In this document: piece by piece, positions 34,024 through 44,489 of the stretch
How the letters are laid out: the number at the start of each line of letters is the position of its first letter
How positions within the stretch are numbered: the first letter of the stretch is position 1
From: Andrena cerasifolii
Taxonomy: Eukaryota > Arthropoda > Insecta > Hymenoptera > Andrenidae
Length of the DNA stretch: 64,000 nucleotides
Direction: 5' to 3'
Assembly (NCBI RefSeq): GCF_050908995.1
Contig: NC_135122.1
Location: 1,085,001-1,149,000, forward strand
Notes under the pieces: generated by a model
What the model was told of the DNA's origin: nothing
The model's input: only the letters and a program-made list of their open reading frames with translations
Database searches by the model: none
Translations under genes and position numbers: made by a program

Positions 34024-34143
34024 ATGCCACAAATAAGGAATCGTATTATAAGTGATAGCGATAGTGATACGGATAGTAATCGATATAATTTAATTGAGGA
34101 TGACGTTCCATTGTCCGAAAGGTGGAAGAAAAAACACTCTTAA
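34024..34143 (+). pseudogene. N-terminal fragment of a piggyBac-like transposase
   Basis: A 39-codon frame beginning MPQIRNRIISDSDSDTDSN and ending ERWKKKHS then stop. Acidic Ser-Asp repeats followed by a short linker and Trp are typical of the start of piggyBac-family transposases, which integrate at TTAA. It lies in the expected position and orientation inside TTAA-flanked terminal repeats, so the assignment rests on both text and context. The catalytic domain has been deleted, leaving a non-autonomous element. Confidence 0.65.
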
Positions 34144-34200
34144 CACTCTTTCGAATTAAAGCTTTTAATTTAATAATGAAGCACGCAAGATATGTCGTCT

Positions 34201-34331
34201 GTGACATCGCACGAACGGTATCGCATCGTGTGTTTACTCGTCTGTGGCATCGCAGGAAGGGCATTGCGTCGCGCGTTTACTCGTCTGTGGCATCGCACGA
34301 ACGGCATTACGTCGCGTGATAACTCGTCTGT
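34201..34331. repeat. 43-bp subterminal tandem repeat, three units
   Basis: Units contain GCATCGCACGAACGGCAT and end GTTTACTCGTCTGTG; the same motif appears inverted near 33850-33915. Likely transposase-binding repeats of the piggyBac-type element (inference). Confidence 0.75.
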
Positions 34332-35454
34332 GAGTTTATACCAACAGTATCGGCGTCGCGACATAACACGTCCATGGGAACGAAGCGGTTAAGAGGTTAC
34401 CCGACAGAAAGAATATGTAAAAAATTTGTTTATGATCAAAATTTGCAGAGTAATTGATTAATTCTTTAATAATAAATCAACCAGTCGAAAACTATTTAAG
34501 AAAGATATTTCAAGATGTTTAACTACTAGTAAATTGTAATTAAATATAATGTTTTAAATGTCCGTATTTCTCCTCACGAAAAATAGCGATGTACGTATTT
34601 CTACTCACCATTTTTACCAATTTCTGCTCACATAATATGTTGCCATTTCAGGTTAAAATAAGTTACATCTCTAATGGAGATAAACAAAAAATAAAATACC
34701 TTCGAATAGAAATAGAAGTTACAGCATATATTGAATTGTGAGGTTATGTTGCTAAAATTTTGGTGGGTAGAAATGCGGACACGCCGGTGATTCACTTGAC
34801 CCTAAACCTAATCACCTGTTTTCTACTTAAAATAATCAAAAATAGTAAAAAATCAACATCCAGAGCACAATGCGGTATCTATTTTTTTATTAAATAAGAA
34901 CTTTTACTGCAAAAACTATTTTTTGCCCAATTCTCGAATACCAATAGTGACCCTGTTCCTTACCACAACCAACTAAAATACGGTCGAATAATCATGAGTC
35001 TCTGATTTTAAAAGTTTTTCGTTGCTTATGCTGCACTTTGATTAGTCCCAAGCTCGTGCAACACTCGCGTAAATGTTCAAATAATTTTGAATTATTTTGT
35101 TGTAACTATAGTACAAACGTGACGCTTATAATGATAAGAAAAATACGAAATGAGCAGAAATGGGGACATGAGCAGAAATTGGGACATTCACCTTATCGTC
35201 TCTTATTTATTTCGTCATTTCTTTTATCTGTACGTTTAATGCTTTTATCGCTTCTACTGCCTCTTTATTGTTTGATGAATCTTTTCCTGCCTTTTCCCCA
35301 TTTGCCGTTTACGCATCCTCAGAATTATCTATTGACAATTCATCTCTTTCCTGACGTGGGCTTCGCTCCTTATGACTCTCTTTGGTTTTTATATATCCAT
35401 CTATTTTGTTTGTGGCTTCCCGGTTCATTCTCACTGAGCCGCTCGCAGAACGAC

Positions 35455-35837
35455 CCCTGATAGCCAGATCTGGGCAGCAGAATCTGACGTCAGAACTGCA
35501 GCAGTCCGTGTCCGCATTTGGATGCGTTCTGATGTGCAGAGCCTGAGGTGCAGTGCCTGATGTCAGATGGACAGCAGATCGACAGCAGATCGACAGCAGA
35601 TTTCGCCGTCTGCTAGGCACAGCAACAGCGCCATCTGAGATCCAGAATTACCAAGCAATTGCCTACAGATGGCGCTGTTGCTGTGCCTAGCAGACGGCGA
35701 AATCTGCTGTCGATCTGCTGTCCATCTGACATCAGGCACTGCACCTCAGGCTCTGCACATCAGAACGCAGCCAAATGCGGACACAGACTGCTGCAGTTCT
35801 GACGTCAGATTCTGCTGCCCAGATCTGGCTATCAGGG
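35455..35837. mobile_element. Palindromic MITE, copy 2 (CCCTGATAGCCAGATCTGGG family)
   Basis: Same hairpin as 11528-11885 with an extra GATCGACAGCA unit (383 bp). The flanks are AC on both sides. Removing the element plus one AC restores the ORF1 frame of the host non-LTR element (KKG then RSASGSVRMNR), which supports a 2-bp target duplication. Confidence 0.9.
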
Positions 35838-36209
35838 ACCCTTTTTCGAGTTAGACCTGGTACTCGAATTTATACTCATTTCGTCTGCTTCGCTCAATTC
35901 TACCTGGCCCCTGAGGTTACCTTTGCTGTCAGGTTATGTTCGCCTTCCTGCCTCCGCTCGCAAAGTCCAACCCTAACCTAACTTATTCTATGCGCCTCGA
36001 CTTTTTCCTTGTATCTTACACAATTCAATCATTTAATTTTTACCTTCACTTGCGCTTATTTAGCTTCCTCCGACCTCCCTTTTCTTGCGCAGAAACTCCC
36101 GTTTTATTGGTATTTGTGCCTATTACTATCTTAAGGGGTCTTCCTAGTGTGACGGCCTGAAAAGGAGGCGATATTTGGGGATCTTTTTTAAGAGAAAGCA
36201 ATAAATTAT

Positions 36210-36428
36210 TGTTAGGTTTAATAAAGGAAAGATAAACAACTTTGAATTCCTTTTCTATTAATTATAAATGTATTTTATGTATATGCTTTACTAAAGAGTT
36301 CATGTCTTGTATCATACAATACTCTTACATATACCGCCAGTAGAGAGGCCGCCATGGCACAGGTGGCGACCCCAATCGCAACACTTGAAGAAGAGCGCTC
36401 ATTGGTTATGATAATGGATTATCTAACA
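36210..36428 (-). mobile_element. Copia-type 3' LTR, 219 bp
   Basis: On the minus strand it begins TGTTAG and ends CTAACA (6-bp inverted ends, TG...CA) and is immediately preceded by a polypurine tract (GAAGGGGGGTT, 36429-36439). It lies just after the RNase H region of the Copia pol relic. No matching 5' LTR was found near 40-42 kb. Confidence 0.85.
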
Positions 36429-39400
36429 AACCCCCCTTCAATGTGCACTCTTCTTTAAACATTTTGAATAGAGGATACTTTACTCAACCCGAGTCCTTGC
36501 ATACATGCCTCATGTTTAATATTTCGCAACCCCCAGTCAACACATCCGCGACCATCTTTTCAGTTGGAACATATTCAAGATATAACATCTTTTCTTTCAA
36601 CGAATCACGGATGTTATGCTATTTAATGTTTATGTGTTTTGTTTTGGAGTGATATACATTATTTTTGGCGAGCATCTGTGCATCCTGATTATCATTGAGC
36701 AATGTAATTTTAACATTAAACCAAGTTCTGTTAGAAATTGTTGAAGATGAATCGCTTCTTTTCCCGCCTCTGCAATGGCCACGTATTCGGCCTTAGTTGA
36801 CAAGAAAGCTACTGTTTTCTGTTTTTGATATTTCCATGATACAGCAGCCCCACTTAAAATGAATGCATATCCAGTATATGAATTTCTATCTATAGGGTAG
36901 GAACCCCAATCTGCATCAGTGTATCCAGAAACTCCTTGATCAGTCTTCCTGTAATTCAAACTAATATTAATGGTTCCCTGGAGGTATCGCAGTACCCTTT
37001 TTGCTTCTAACCAATGACATCTTTGATGGGATTCCAAGAATTGAGATAAATACACAACAGCTCTTATAATGTCAGGTCTCGTTGCAATAGCCAAGTACAT
37101 CAGTGGCCCAACTAGCTTTCTAAATGGCTCATTTCCAGTTTCGGCTTCTTGACTCTCAATTTCTCTGGTGTACTTTAAGTTGACTTCCAGAGGAGCTTAT
37201 GGGTTTGCAGTATTGTATTCCAAATCGTTCTAATACCTCTTGGATATATTTCGTCTGCGATAACCTTATTTTCTCTCCTTGGTCTATTTGTATACCTAGA
37301 CAATATCGTGCTAGTCCGAGGTCCTTAACCTCAAACTCATTCATTAGAAAATTCTTCAGGCTTGTCATCTCCTTTTCTTCTTCTGGTCCTATCAATAAGT
37401 CGTCAACATAGACTACAACAATTATAATTTTATTCTTTCTTAGACTCATTCGATAGACACATGGGTTAGATCTTGTTGGTTGTAATCCAAACTGATTTAG
37501 TTTCTCATCTTGTCTGGTGTTCCACTGTCTTCAGCCTGCTTCAGTCCGTACAGTGCACGGTTTAATTTGCAGACTTTGTTTCCCTTTTCTAGTTCGCATT
37601 TCATTGTTACCGCTTGCTTTCCAACCTCACTTTCGCTGCCTTCTTCATTTACTATTTCATCGAGTCCTTTATTATGGTAATTGGGTATTTCCATAAAAAC
37701 ATCTTCTTCCAAATACCCATTTAGGAACGCCGTTGTTATGTCTAACTGGTGTACCTTCATGTTATGTTGTACAGCAAGCGCCATCAATAATCTTACAGAA
37801 TCAAGACGTACAACCGGTGAAAAGGTTTGATTGAAATCAATTCCCTGACATTGACTATAACCTTTTGCAACTAGTCTTGCTTTCCTTCGTTCAAGGCTTC
37901 CATTTGAATTTAACTTGATTGTTAACACCATTTTACATCCAACTACATTTTTATCTATTGGTCTATCGATAATATCCCAAGTTTTATTTTTTAACAATGA
38001 TTTAAATTCTGAATTAATAGCCATTTGCCACTCGCTTTTATCTTTACTGCTAATTGCTTCTTCGAAAGGTATTTCGACAATATTTGCATTTTCTTGTTCA
38101 CATACATCATCTCCTAGACTTTCAACATCAATACATTTCTGTAGTCTAACCTCATCCGTATGATTATCAGACAATGTTTCTTCTTGAAAATCATTTTGTG
38201 TCTTACCTAAACTAATTTCAGTTTCATTGTTGTTCTCATCTTGTTCAATTATTATGTCTTGAATTGAAAAGTTTTCCTTATTGTTTTCTTCGAAATTTTT
38301 CTCTATGAATTTTACATCTCTAGAAATGATAATTTTGCTATCTTTTGGTACCCATATTCGAGAACCCTTAGCTTGGTGTGAATAATCTACAAATACTCCT
38401 TCTTTCGATCGCATTTCGAACTTTCCTTTTTGAGTTTTATCTAGAACAAACGCTTTAGCTCCAAAAGGTTTTAAGTATTTTAAATTTGGTAGCTTACCCA
38501 TCCATTTTTCATAGGTGTTCTTCCCTCTAGACTTTTTGTAGGGCTTCTATTCTTTATATGGTTTGCAGTCATTAATGCCTCATCCCAAAATGACGGGCTA
38601 AGCTTTGACTGTATCAGCATACACTTTGCTGCCTCCACCAGAGTTCGGTTCTTCCTCTCTGCTACCCCGTTCTGTTAAGGTGTGTACGATGTTGTAAGTC
38701 TTCTTTTAATTCCATTATCTTTTAAGTACTGGTTGAATTCCGAATTACAATATTCGAGTCCATTATCGGATTGAAGACTTTTTATTTTCTTTCCTGTATA
38801 ATTCTCTGCCATACTTTTATATTTCTTGAAGACCTCTAGAACCTCATTTTTTCTCTTTAAAAGATATACTTCGCACAATCTAGAATGGTCATCTATGAAG
38901 GTTGCAAAGTACTTAGCTCCACCTTTAGTTTCAGTTTACATTGGACCACATATATCTGTGTGTATTATTTCCAGTAACATAGAACATGGTTTTCTATGAT
39001 TCAAGAAGGGATCAATATGCTGTTTCCCTAATAAGCAAATTTCACATTTACTGAAATCCGAGTTTCTGTTAAACTTTAATCCAACAGCTGACTTATTTTT
39101 AATCATTCCAACTAAGTCGACTTTATTCAAATGGGCCATTCGCTCATGCCATAAGTTGATCTGACTGTTTTCATTAAATGAAACTTTATTTGCGGAATTA
39201 TCAGGTTCTTTTATATTGTATATATTTCCAATACGTTCAGCAACCATTTTGACCTTGTTGGTTTTTAGATCTATTACTAAGGCTTTATGTTTATAAAAAA
39301 TTATTATGTTATCTCTGTCTGTTATTTTGGCAACAGACATTAAATTATTTCGTAAATCTGGTACAAGTAAGACATTTTGTAACTTGACTGACCTTTCATC

Positions 39401-40165
39401 AGTTCCATCCGATACCATCATGTTTACATTTCCTTCTGCCTTAACTTCAGTACTTCCAGCGTTTGCTAGCTTCAAGCTTTGATTATTTATTTTAATCATT
39501 TCATGAAATTTAACTTCATTTTTACACAGATGAGCGGTGCAGCCACTATCAAGACACCATTTTTCGCCTGTGATATTGTTGCTTATCTGCATGCTGTCTT
39601 CAGTAGTTGCTAGACGTACACTCTATATATCGTCTATTGCATTAACTTTATGCTTGGTTTTATCCAATTTTGAGTAACAGTTTGGAACCTTGTGTCCCTT
39701 TTTATTATATCTGTAACATTTAATTTAATTTTTATTTCTATATGAATCTTTATTTTCTGTTACTTGAGAGTTTTTCTTTGGCATGAATTTGCTGGAACTT
39801 TTATTCCAAGATGCGACCATTGCATCAGAATTTTCTCCTGATTTTTGTTTCCTTGCACTGTTCTCTTCTAGAATTTTTACTTTGAGTGATTCTATATCTG
39901 GAAGGTTGTCTCTTGATTCTATTGCACATGGAAAATTTTCAAAGCTTTCTGGCAGACTATATAGTAACATAATTGCAAGCAAATCAAAATTGATATCTAT
40001 TTCCATGGCTGCTAGTTTGTCTACTGCATCAGAAAAACTTTTCATGTGCTCTCGAACATCATCTTCCTCTTTCATACGTTGCAAAGTCAGCTTCTTTAAC
40101 AATGTGGCCTTTCTAACCGGCCCTTTTGATGCAAAAATTGATTCTGTTTTCTTTCAAATTGTTTG
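36429..40165 (-). pseudogene. Copia retrotransposon gag-pol relic, 5' truncated
   Basis: Domains in order on the minus strand: the latter part of gag (IFASKGPVRKATLLKKL near 40110, YSLPESFENF), a zinc knuckle CYRYNKKGHKVPNC with its second Cys replaced by Tyr (about 39700), protease WCLDSGCTAHLCKN (39550), pre-integrase HERMAHLNKVDL with CEICLLGKQ, integrase HTDICGPM, IDDHSR and SDNGLEY, reverse transcriptase (KARLVAKGYSQ, VHQLDITTAFLNG, VVYVDDLLIG at about 37400), and RNase H (TDADWGSYP, STKAEYVAIAE). Inactivating changes include stops at 38936-38938 and 38675-38677 (each replacing an expected residue in integrase), a frameshift near 37480 and another near 37150. The gag start and 5' LTR are absent. 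Domain order with integrase before reverse transcriptase is diagnostic of Copia. Confidence 0.93.
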
Positions 40166-41521
40166 CATCCTATATAGCCCGCATCACCTTGTCCACATAC
40201 ATGGGCGGTGCACCATTGCTTGTTCCTTTGTGGACTTTTATCTTTCCGGCTTTTTGTATCAAGTCACCTAGTAGTATGTAAAGTGCTAACCTAGTTAGCG
40301 CGTCTGCAAATTGAATAAATCGATGCCCTTGTTCATTACACTCCAATAGCTCATCTTCAGTCTCAACCACTGTTTTCCCGTCTTGCACACATTTCTTCTT
40401 CTTAGGTTCATTTTTTGGTCTACAAGTGAAATACCCAGGCGTTGTTTCACCCTTAGATCAATCACTTATGATAGTCATTGCGTCATTGTACCAATTAGGA
40501 TTCTTTCCCATATACTCCTTAAGTGTATGCCTTTCATCTAATGCTCCAGTACTACCCTGATTATTTATACTAATTTCAACTTCTTCCTTGGTTAATAAAG
40601 AGTATTTTCCTTTGATAGACTTACCATACTCTGGCGTTAACAAGTGCATTGCATCATAAATTTTACTAAGGGCTCCCCCATCCATATGTCCAGGGTTAAC
40701 GTCTAATCTCTTCTTGATTGAAGCTTCTTTCCATTTATCAGTGGATTGAGTGTGACAAAAAGTACTATTTGTATCGTTTAGAGACCAAACTCAGCAGAAA
40801 ACTCGGATATCAATCCATTTTTTGTGTTCTTGTATGTGCCACTTTTTCTCTTCTTGACTATAGTACCACAACTATATAGATGGTCAAAAGGCGTTGTGGC
40901 ATACTATAACCACTTAAACCAGCCTTTAAGGAACTTATTTTCAAACTTTTTTAATCATTCATCCCATTTTAGGTCCCACTCTTCCACAAATTCCCCATAT
41001 TTTGTTTTGATATTTATCTTTATTCCTGGTGGTTTGTTGTCGCCTCTCGTTCTCATTTCAAGTATTGTACCCAATCTACCGGATATGAACCAGTTTTTTC
41101 TTTTAATGGTTTTGTGCCCCCTACGTTGAATTCTTATGATTTGCTACATCAACAAATTGTGATAATATTACTCCTCACTAACGGATATTACTAAATTATT
41201 CATTCGCGTGATCGGCGCGGACCTTTCTAGATCATAACCTCGACGAAGCAAATACCACTCTGGTGAAGACAATGGTGTTGTTCCGAATTTAATTGCTTTA
41301 ATTTCGTTTAAAAAATTTTAAATCAAATTAATCAATTGCTCTACTCCATGTGAAAGTCCATTGATCTTGAAACACGCTTTCCCCCTTTTCTTAATAACTC
41401 TAAGAAGGTCCAGCACAGAGTCCAAAAAACTAATCCTATCGCCTTTCTTTGCATAATAAAAATTTCTATTGGTGGCCCCGTCTGCAGAATACTCCCCAGC
41501 ATCAACGATAATCAAATCCAA
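40166..41521 (-). pseudogene. Decayed intronless reading frame of unknown, possibly viral, origin joined to the Copia element
   Basis: A start codon at 41521 opens a frame (MDLIIVDAGEYSADG...) that stays in one register, through at least five stops, to about 40780, then shifts by one and continues cleanly in 40685-40458 and, after one more stop, to a terminator at about 40170. That is roughly 450 codons without introns. The composition is normal globular protein with a Lys-rich patch (NEPKKKKCVQ) near the C-terminal quarter. I see no Copia, BEL or DNA-transposon motif. Size, lack of introns and context are compatible with an endogenised negative-strand RNA virus nucleoprotein-type gene, a common class in insect genomes, or with a retrocopied host mRNA. 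I recognise no diagnostic motif, so identity is unproven. Confidence 0.5.
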
Positions 41522-41879
41522 TTAATTAAAAACTTTATGTCTATATTCGTACATATTAGTACAACATTTTAAAACAATTCAATTAAAAAAGCAATGCCTA
41601 CCTGCCTAAAATTTTAAACGCGTTTTTCTCAAAACTGTGGTTTCAAAGTTCGCTCAGTTTCTTTGCATTTAATTTATCTTTTTTTCTGTAAACATTAACA
41701 ATTTTTTGCCTCGAAAGGGTGCATTTGCGGTACACGGTTCCTTTGGAATTTTTTATTCTCCTCGTTGAGCAGAGCAGGTTGGTGTAAACAAATTTTAACA
41801 TTAATTTTCAATGTTATAAATAATTTTGCAACAAGTTTTTTTTACAAATGTCCACGGATTCAGAGGAGTAGATTCACCC
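41522..41879. other. No gene recognised
   Basis: AT-rich sequence between the unknown reading frame and the second Copia relic. No direct repeat of the ATTAT left of the 3' LTR was found. Confidence 0.4.
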
Positions 41880-42310
41880 CTGAAAGCAATGAATATTACT
41901 TTTTATACACTCTGTACTTGAGGCAAGATATGTGAAGGATCCGACCAAATTTTTATATGGATACTATTCCATTAATTCTTTTGACAGATTCTCAGGTCGT
42001 AATAATTTATTACTAGGATCAGTAGTTACTATTCTTGATTCGACCATTTTGAAGCATTCCAATAATTCTGTATAATAATATATCGCCTTTGTTAGATGGT
42101 AACTACTCTATTTTCCACGAAAAAAATTCTGCCTAAACAATAGTTAATTTTTCCAAGGTCTTTATTCTTAAAGTTCGACATGAGATATCCACATACATTG
42201 CCAGTAACCTCGGGTAGTTGTTCTTCTTCCAGAAATAATAAAAACATTATCTGCTTTCGATGCAATCATACCTATTTCGCGCAATTTTTGTCAAATTTCT
42301 TAATCCATTG
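41880..42310 (-). pseudogene. Second Copia reverse transcriptase relic
   Basis: Readable blocks on the minus strand: NYPRLLAMYVD (about 42215, start of the YVDD active site), KDLGKINYCLG (about 42150), ELLECFKMVESR (about 42060) and YPYKNLVGSFTYLASST (about 41940). These are consecutive segments of a Copia-type reverse transcriptase and connection region, in three frames with stops. The sequence differs from the neighbouring element at 36.4-40.2 kb, so it is a separate insertion of another Copia family, same orientation. Confidence 0.75.
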
Positions 42311-42564
42311 TCGTCCAGACTGTTTTCGACCATAGGTAATTGTTACTTTAGGGGAGGCATTTCCGATGACCTTGATCTTGACAAATGTTGTCAAGGACAC
42401 TATCCTGAGCAACCTCCAAGAGGTTTTAGCAGTTGCTCGTTATTGTTTACAAAGTTGTTAATTATTGAGTATAGGACGCAGAAAACATTTACTTGTTCTA
42501 CTCCGCACATTTTCCAGAAAAATATATTCCATTCCACAAGAAAGAGTGATCATTAGTTTTCTTG

Positions 42565-42684
42565 GGCGGCAGCCCCTCCCCCAAAACAATAGATGAGATT
42601 CTACTTGAAATGGTTTAATTTGCAGCCAATTTGAACCATCTCAAGTCGAAACTCGTCTATTGTTTTGGGGGAGGGGCTGCTGCC
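42565..42684. repeat. 120-nt hairpin, ~53-bp stem
   Basis: GGCGGCAGCCCCTCCCCC... at 42565 pairs with ...GGGGGAGGGGCTGCTGCC ending 42684; the inner part (TACTTGAAATGGTTT with GAACCATCTCAAGT) extends the stem to a loop of about a dozen bases. It could be a very small foldback element or an expressed hairpin; no precursor evidence exists. Confidence 0.8.
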
Positions 42685-42955
42685 GTTGCGCGATGCTTGT
42701 AACCGTAGTCTCATTTTTAGCATTCCTAAACTCACATCAGTTCTATATCCATTCCCCGTAGGAGACGCTGTCCTTAGTGTTCGACCTGAGGTTCTGACAC
42801 ACGTCACTTATATTGCCCTAGCCCCAAGCTTGACCGCACGCAGTAGGCACATGTACTGACAGTTTTATCTTGGGAAGTATTTAATGAACAGAAATGAACC
42901 TCTCGCGAGATTCCGCGTGGAGTGAAGGATATCCCCTGCCACACGCGTCGTAAGC

Positions 42956-43250
42956 TGTTGCTCACTGATTGCGATTTGTGTTTAAGTTAAACATTAACTT
43001 TATTATGCTACAAACAACTAGCTACAGCAACACGTATAAATGTAATATATGGTGACTGATACAAAACTTATTCAAAAACGATGTGATCACGAACAGTGCG
43101 TTGAGAAGAAGCTAAGCGAAAGAAGAAATAGTTCGCGCGCCGCTCTAGAACGTTCTGTGTGTAAGACCCGCCACGCCACGAACAATCGACGAAGCGTCGA
43201 TGTGGCGGCGGCGTGACACATGAAGGCCGCGAATATACAAATATGGAACA
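42956..43250 (-). mobile_element. Putative BEL/Pao 3' LTR
   Basis: On the minus strand it would begin TGTTCC and end GCAACA, contains AATAAA, and is preceded by a purine-rich AAGGCGGGCGG that could serve as polypurine tract. It lies downstream of the BEL/Pao pol end. No second LTR was found to confirm it. Confidence 0.35.
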
Positions 43251-43343
43251 CCGCCCGCCTTGAAATAGCACTTAACGTTCATAGACGTTCTCTGCTTGCT
43301 AGGAAAGGTACATGGATTTTGCGGTATGTCGCATTCATGATGA

Positions 43344-43611
43344 TGTAGTACAGTTATCCATTTAAGACTAACGGCATTTGCGCGAGTACAAATGAGAACG
43401 GCAACAGCGTCACATGCATACATACTACTACATTCATATGTCGATACATCCGCAATCTATGGGCTGTTGCTAAAAGTATAGGTTTGTGTAGATGATCTGT
43501 GGCGGATGTATCGAGATATGATTGTAGTAGTATGTATGCATCTGACGCTGTTGCCACTCTCATTTGTACTCGCGTGAGTGTCACCAGTCTTAAATGGATA
43601 AACCTGTACAG
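43344..43611. mobile_element. Foldback MITE, ~100-bp arms
   Basis: TTATCCATTTAAGACTAACG...GCATACATACTACTACA at the left is matched, inverted, at 43503-43602, with a ~50-bp centre. Between the BEL pol end and the putative LTR. Confidence 0.8.
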
Positions 43612-44489
43612 TATTATGCTGGGGATAAACTTATGACAATGACTAGTTGGCTATGCTGTAATCAGCAGTACATTACGGTGCCGTTGGTAGTATCGCTAAT
43701 CTGGCTAGTGATTGCACGAGTTCTCCCTTCGCTGTTTTGACGGTGGCGGAGCGCACGATGCTATCATTCCCAGAATGCATCTTGAGGACGCGGCCAATCA
43801 ACCAAGAGTTCATTATTGCACAAAAGGTCTCTGGGAGAGTCCCAACCGGTAGCCTGTAGCGCTGGAGGCGGTCTCTCCCAACTGGGCCGCCACGCTGGCC
43901 TATATGCGGTGCCGTGCTAACTTCAGCAACGCGAGCACCGCTGGGCGTGCGGCCCTCTCGCGGCCACGCTCGGTTGTCGCGGCCTGCGTCGAATGCGAGT
44001 GGTGGGGGAAAGGTCACTGTTCTACCGATATCTCGTTACAGTTATTTTTATAGTAAGATTTAATAAGAAAAGAATACAAAATAGAAGGTGACAAATAAAT
44101 GTTTCTGAATATAGATATCTGGGTAACGACCACGATTTCGGCAATAGATCGGGCACGTACGTGTCGACTTGGGCACGTGGAGATTCGCTCTGCCGATCCG
44201 TTCGACATCATGAACCGACCCGAGCGCGCTGGAAATAACCCGAGGTTCCGCGAATCAGTCTGAGTGAACTTCAGGCACCTTCGATGCGCAATATCAACTA
44301 CTACAATATACACATTTTTGGAAACTGAAAACCACTATTTTTTTTAAAAAAAAAAAATCCGGTCTTCTATTGGTTAGGCGTGCGAACTTGCCCCATTCTT
44401 ACGTCGATCGATGAATTTCAAACAACACGCGATAACTTGATATATCTTGTTAATGTGAGAAAATCTGTCGACCACGCGGTCGAAAACGT

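Larger units (their letters stand above)
33797..34388. mobile_element. piggyBac-type internally deleted derivative, 592 bp
   Basis: TTAA (33793-33796 and 34389-34392) flanks long terminal inverted repeats: CCGCTTCGTTCCCACGGACG at the left and its near-exact inverse at the right, continuing ~50 bp through GTTATGTCGCGACGCCGATA. Inside are subterminal repeats and the first codons of a transposase-like frame. Confidence 0.9.
33767..35193. mobile_element. TA-flanked inverted-repeat element with subterminal TTTCTGCTCA repeats
   Basis: AGGTGAATGTCCCAATTTCT at the left (33767) and the exact inverted copy at the right (ending 35193), flanked by TA at 33765-33766 and 35194-35195, as in Tc1/mariner-type insertions. 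ATTTCTNCTCAC-type motifs recur at about 34568, 34597, 34620 and, inverted, 34765 and 35151. It interrupts ORF1 of the non-LTR element and is itself invaded by the TTAA element 33797-34388. No transposase. Confidence 0.75.
32504..36150 (-). pseudogene. Non-LTR retrotransposon: 5' UTR, ORF1 and endonuclease, interrupted three times
   Basis: The element runs leftward. ORF1 starts at 35879 (MSINSSTRSNSKKG), is broken by a MITE at 35455-35837, resumes with MNREATNKIDGYIKTKESHK, stops at 35309, resumes as a lysine/glutamate-rich coiled coil, and is broken again by the element 33767-35193 before continuing as MKIQADYKKRENKW to about 33610. An apurinic-type endonuclease domain follows: WNVAGL and YDYVGLSEV near 33340-33240, RASGGVLIGIKEDL near 33140, then in a clean frame (33007-32504) GDLNARIG, FTYVGSRGASAMDL and DSDHLPLE. 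These are the Asn/Asp/His motifs of the nuclease that nicks the target. The reverse transcriptase is missing: the element ends near 32504. Several stops make it inactive. Confidence 0.75.

Noticed and set aside
34046..34364. Minus-strand frames of 64-72 codons and plus-strand frames at 34122-34392
   Set aside because: They run through the 43-bp tandem repeats of the piggyBac-type derivative, which explains their length.
37199..37411. Plus-strand frames across the Copia region (also 37915-38163 and 39783-40271)
   Set aside because: Antisense to the recognised gag-pol text.
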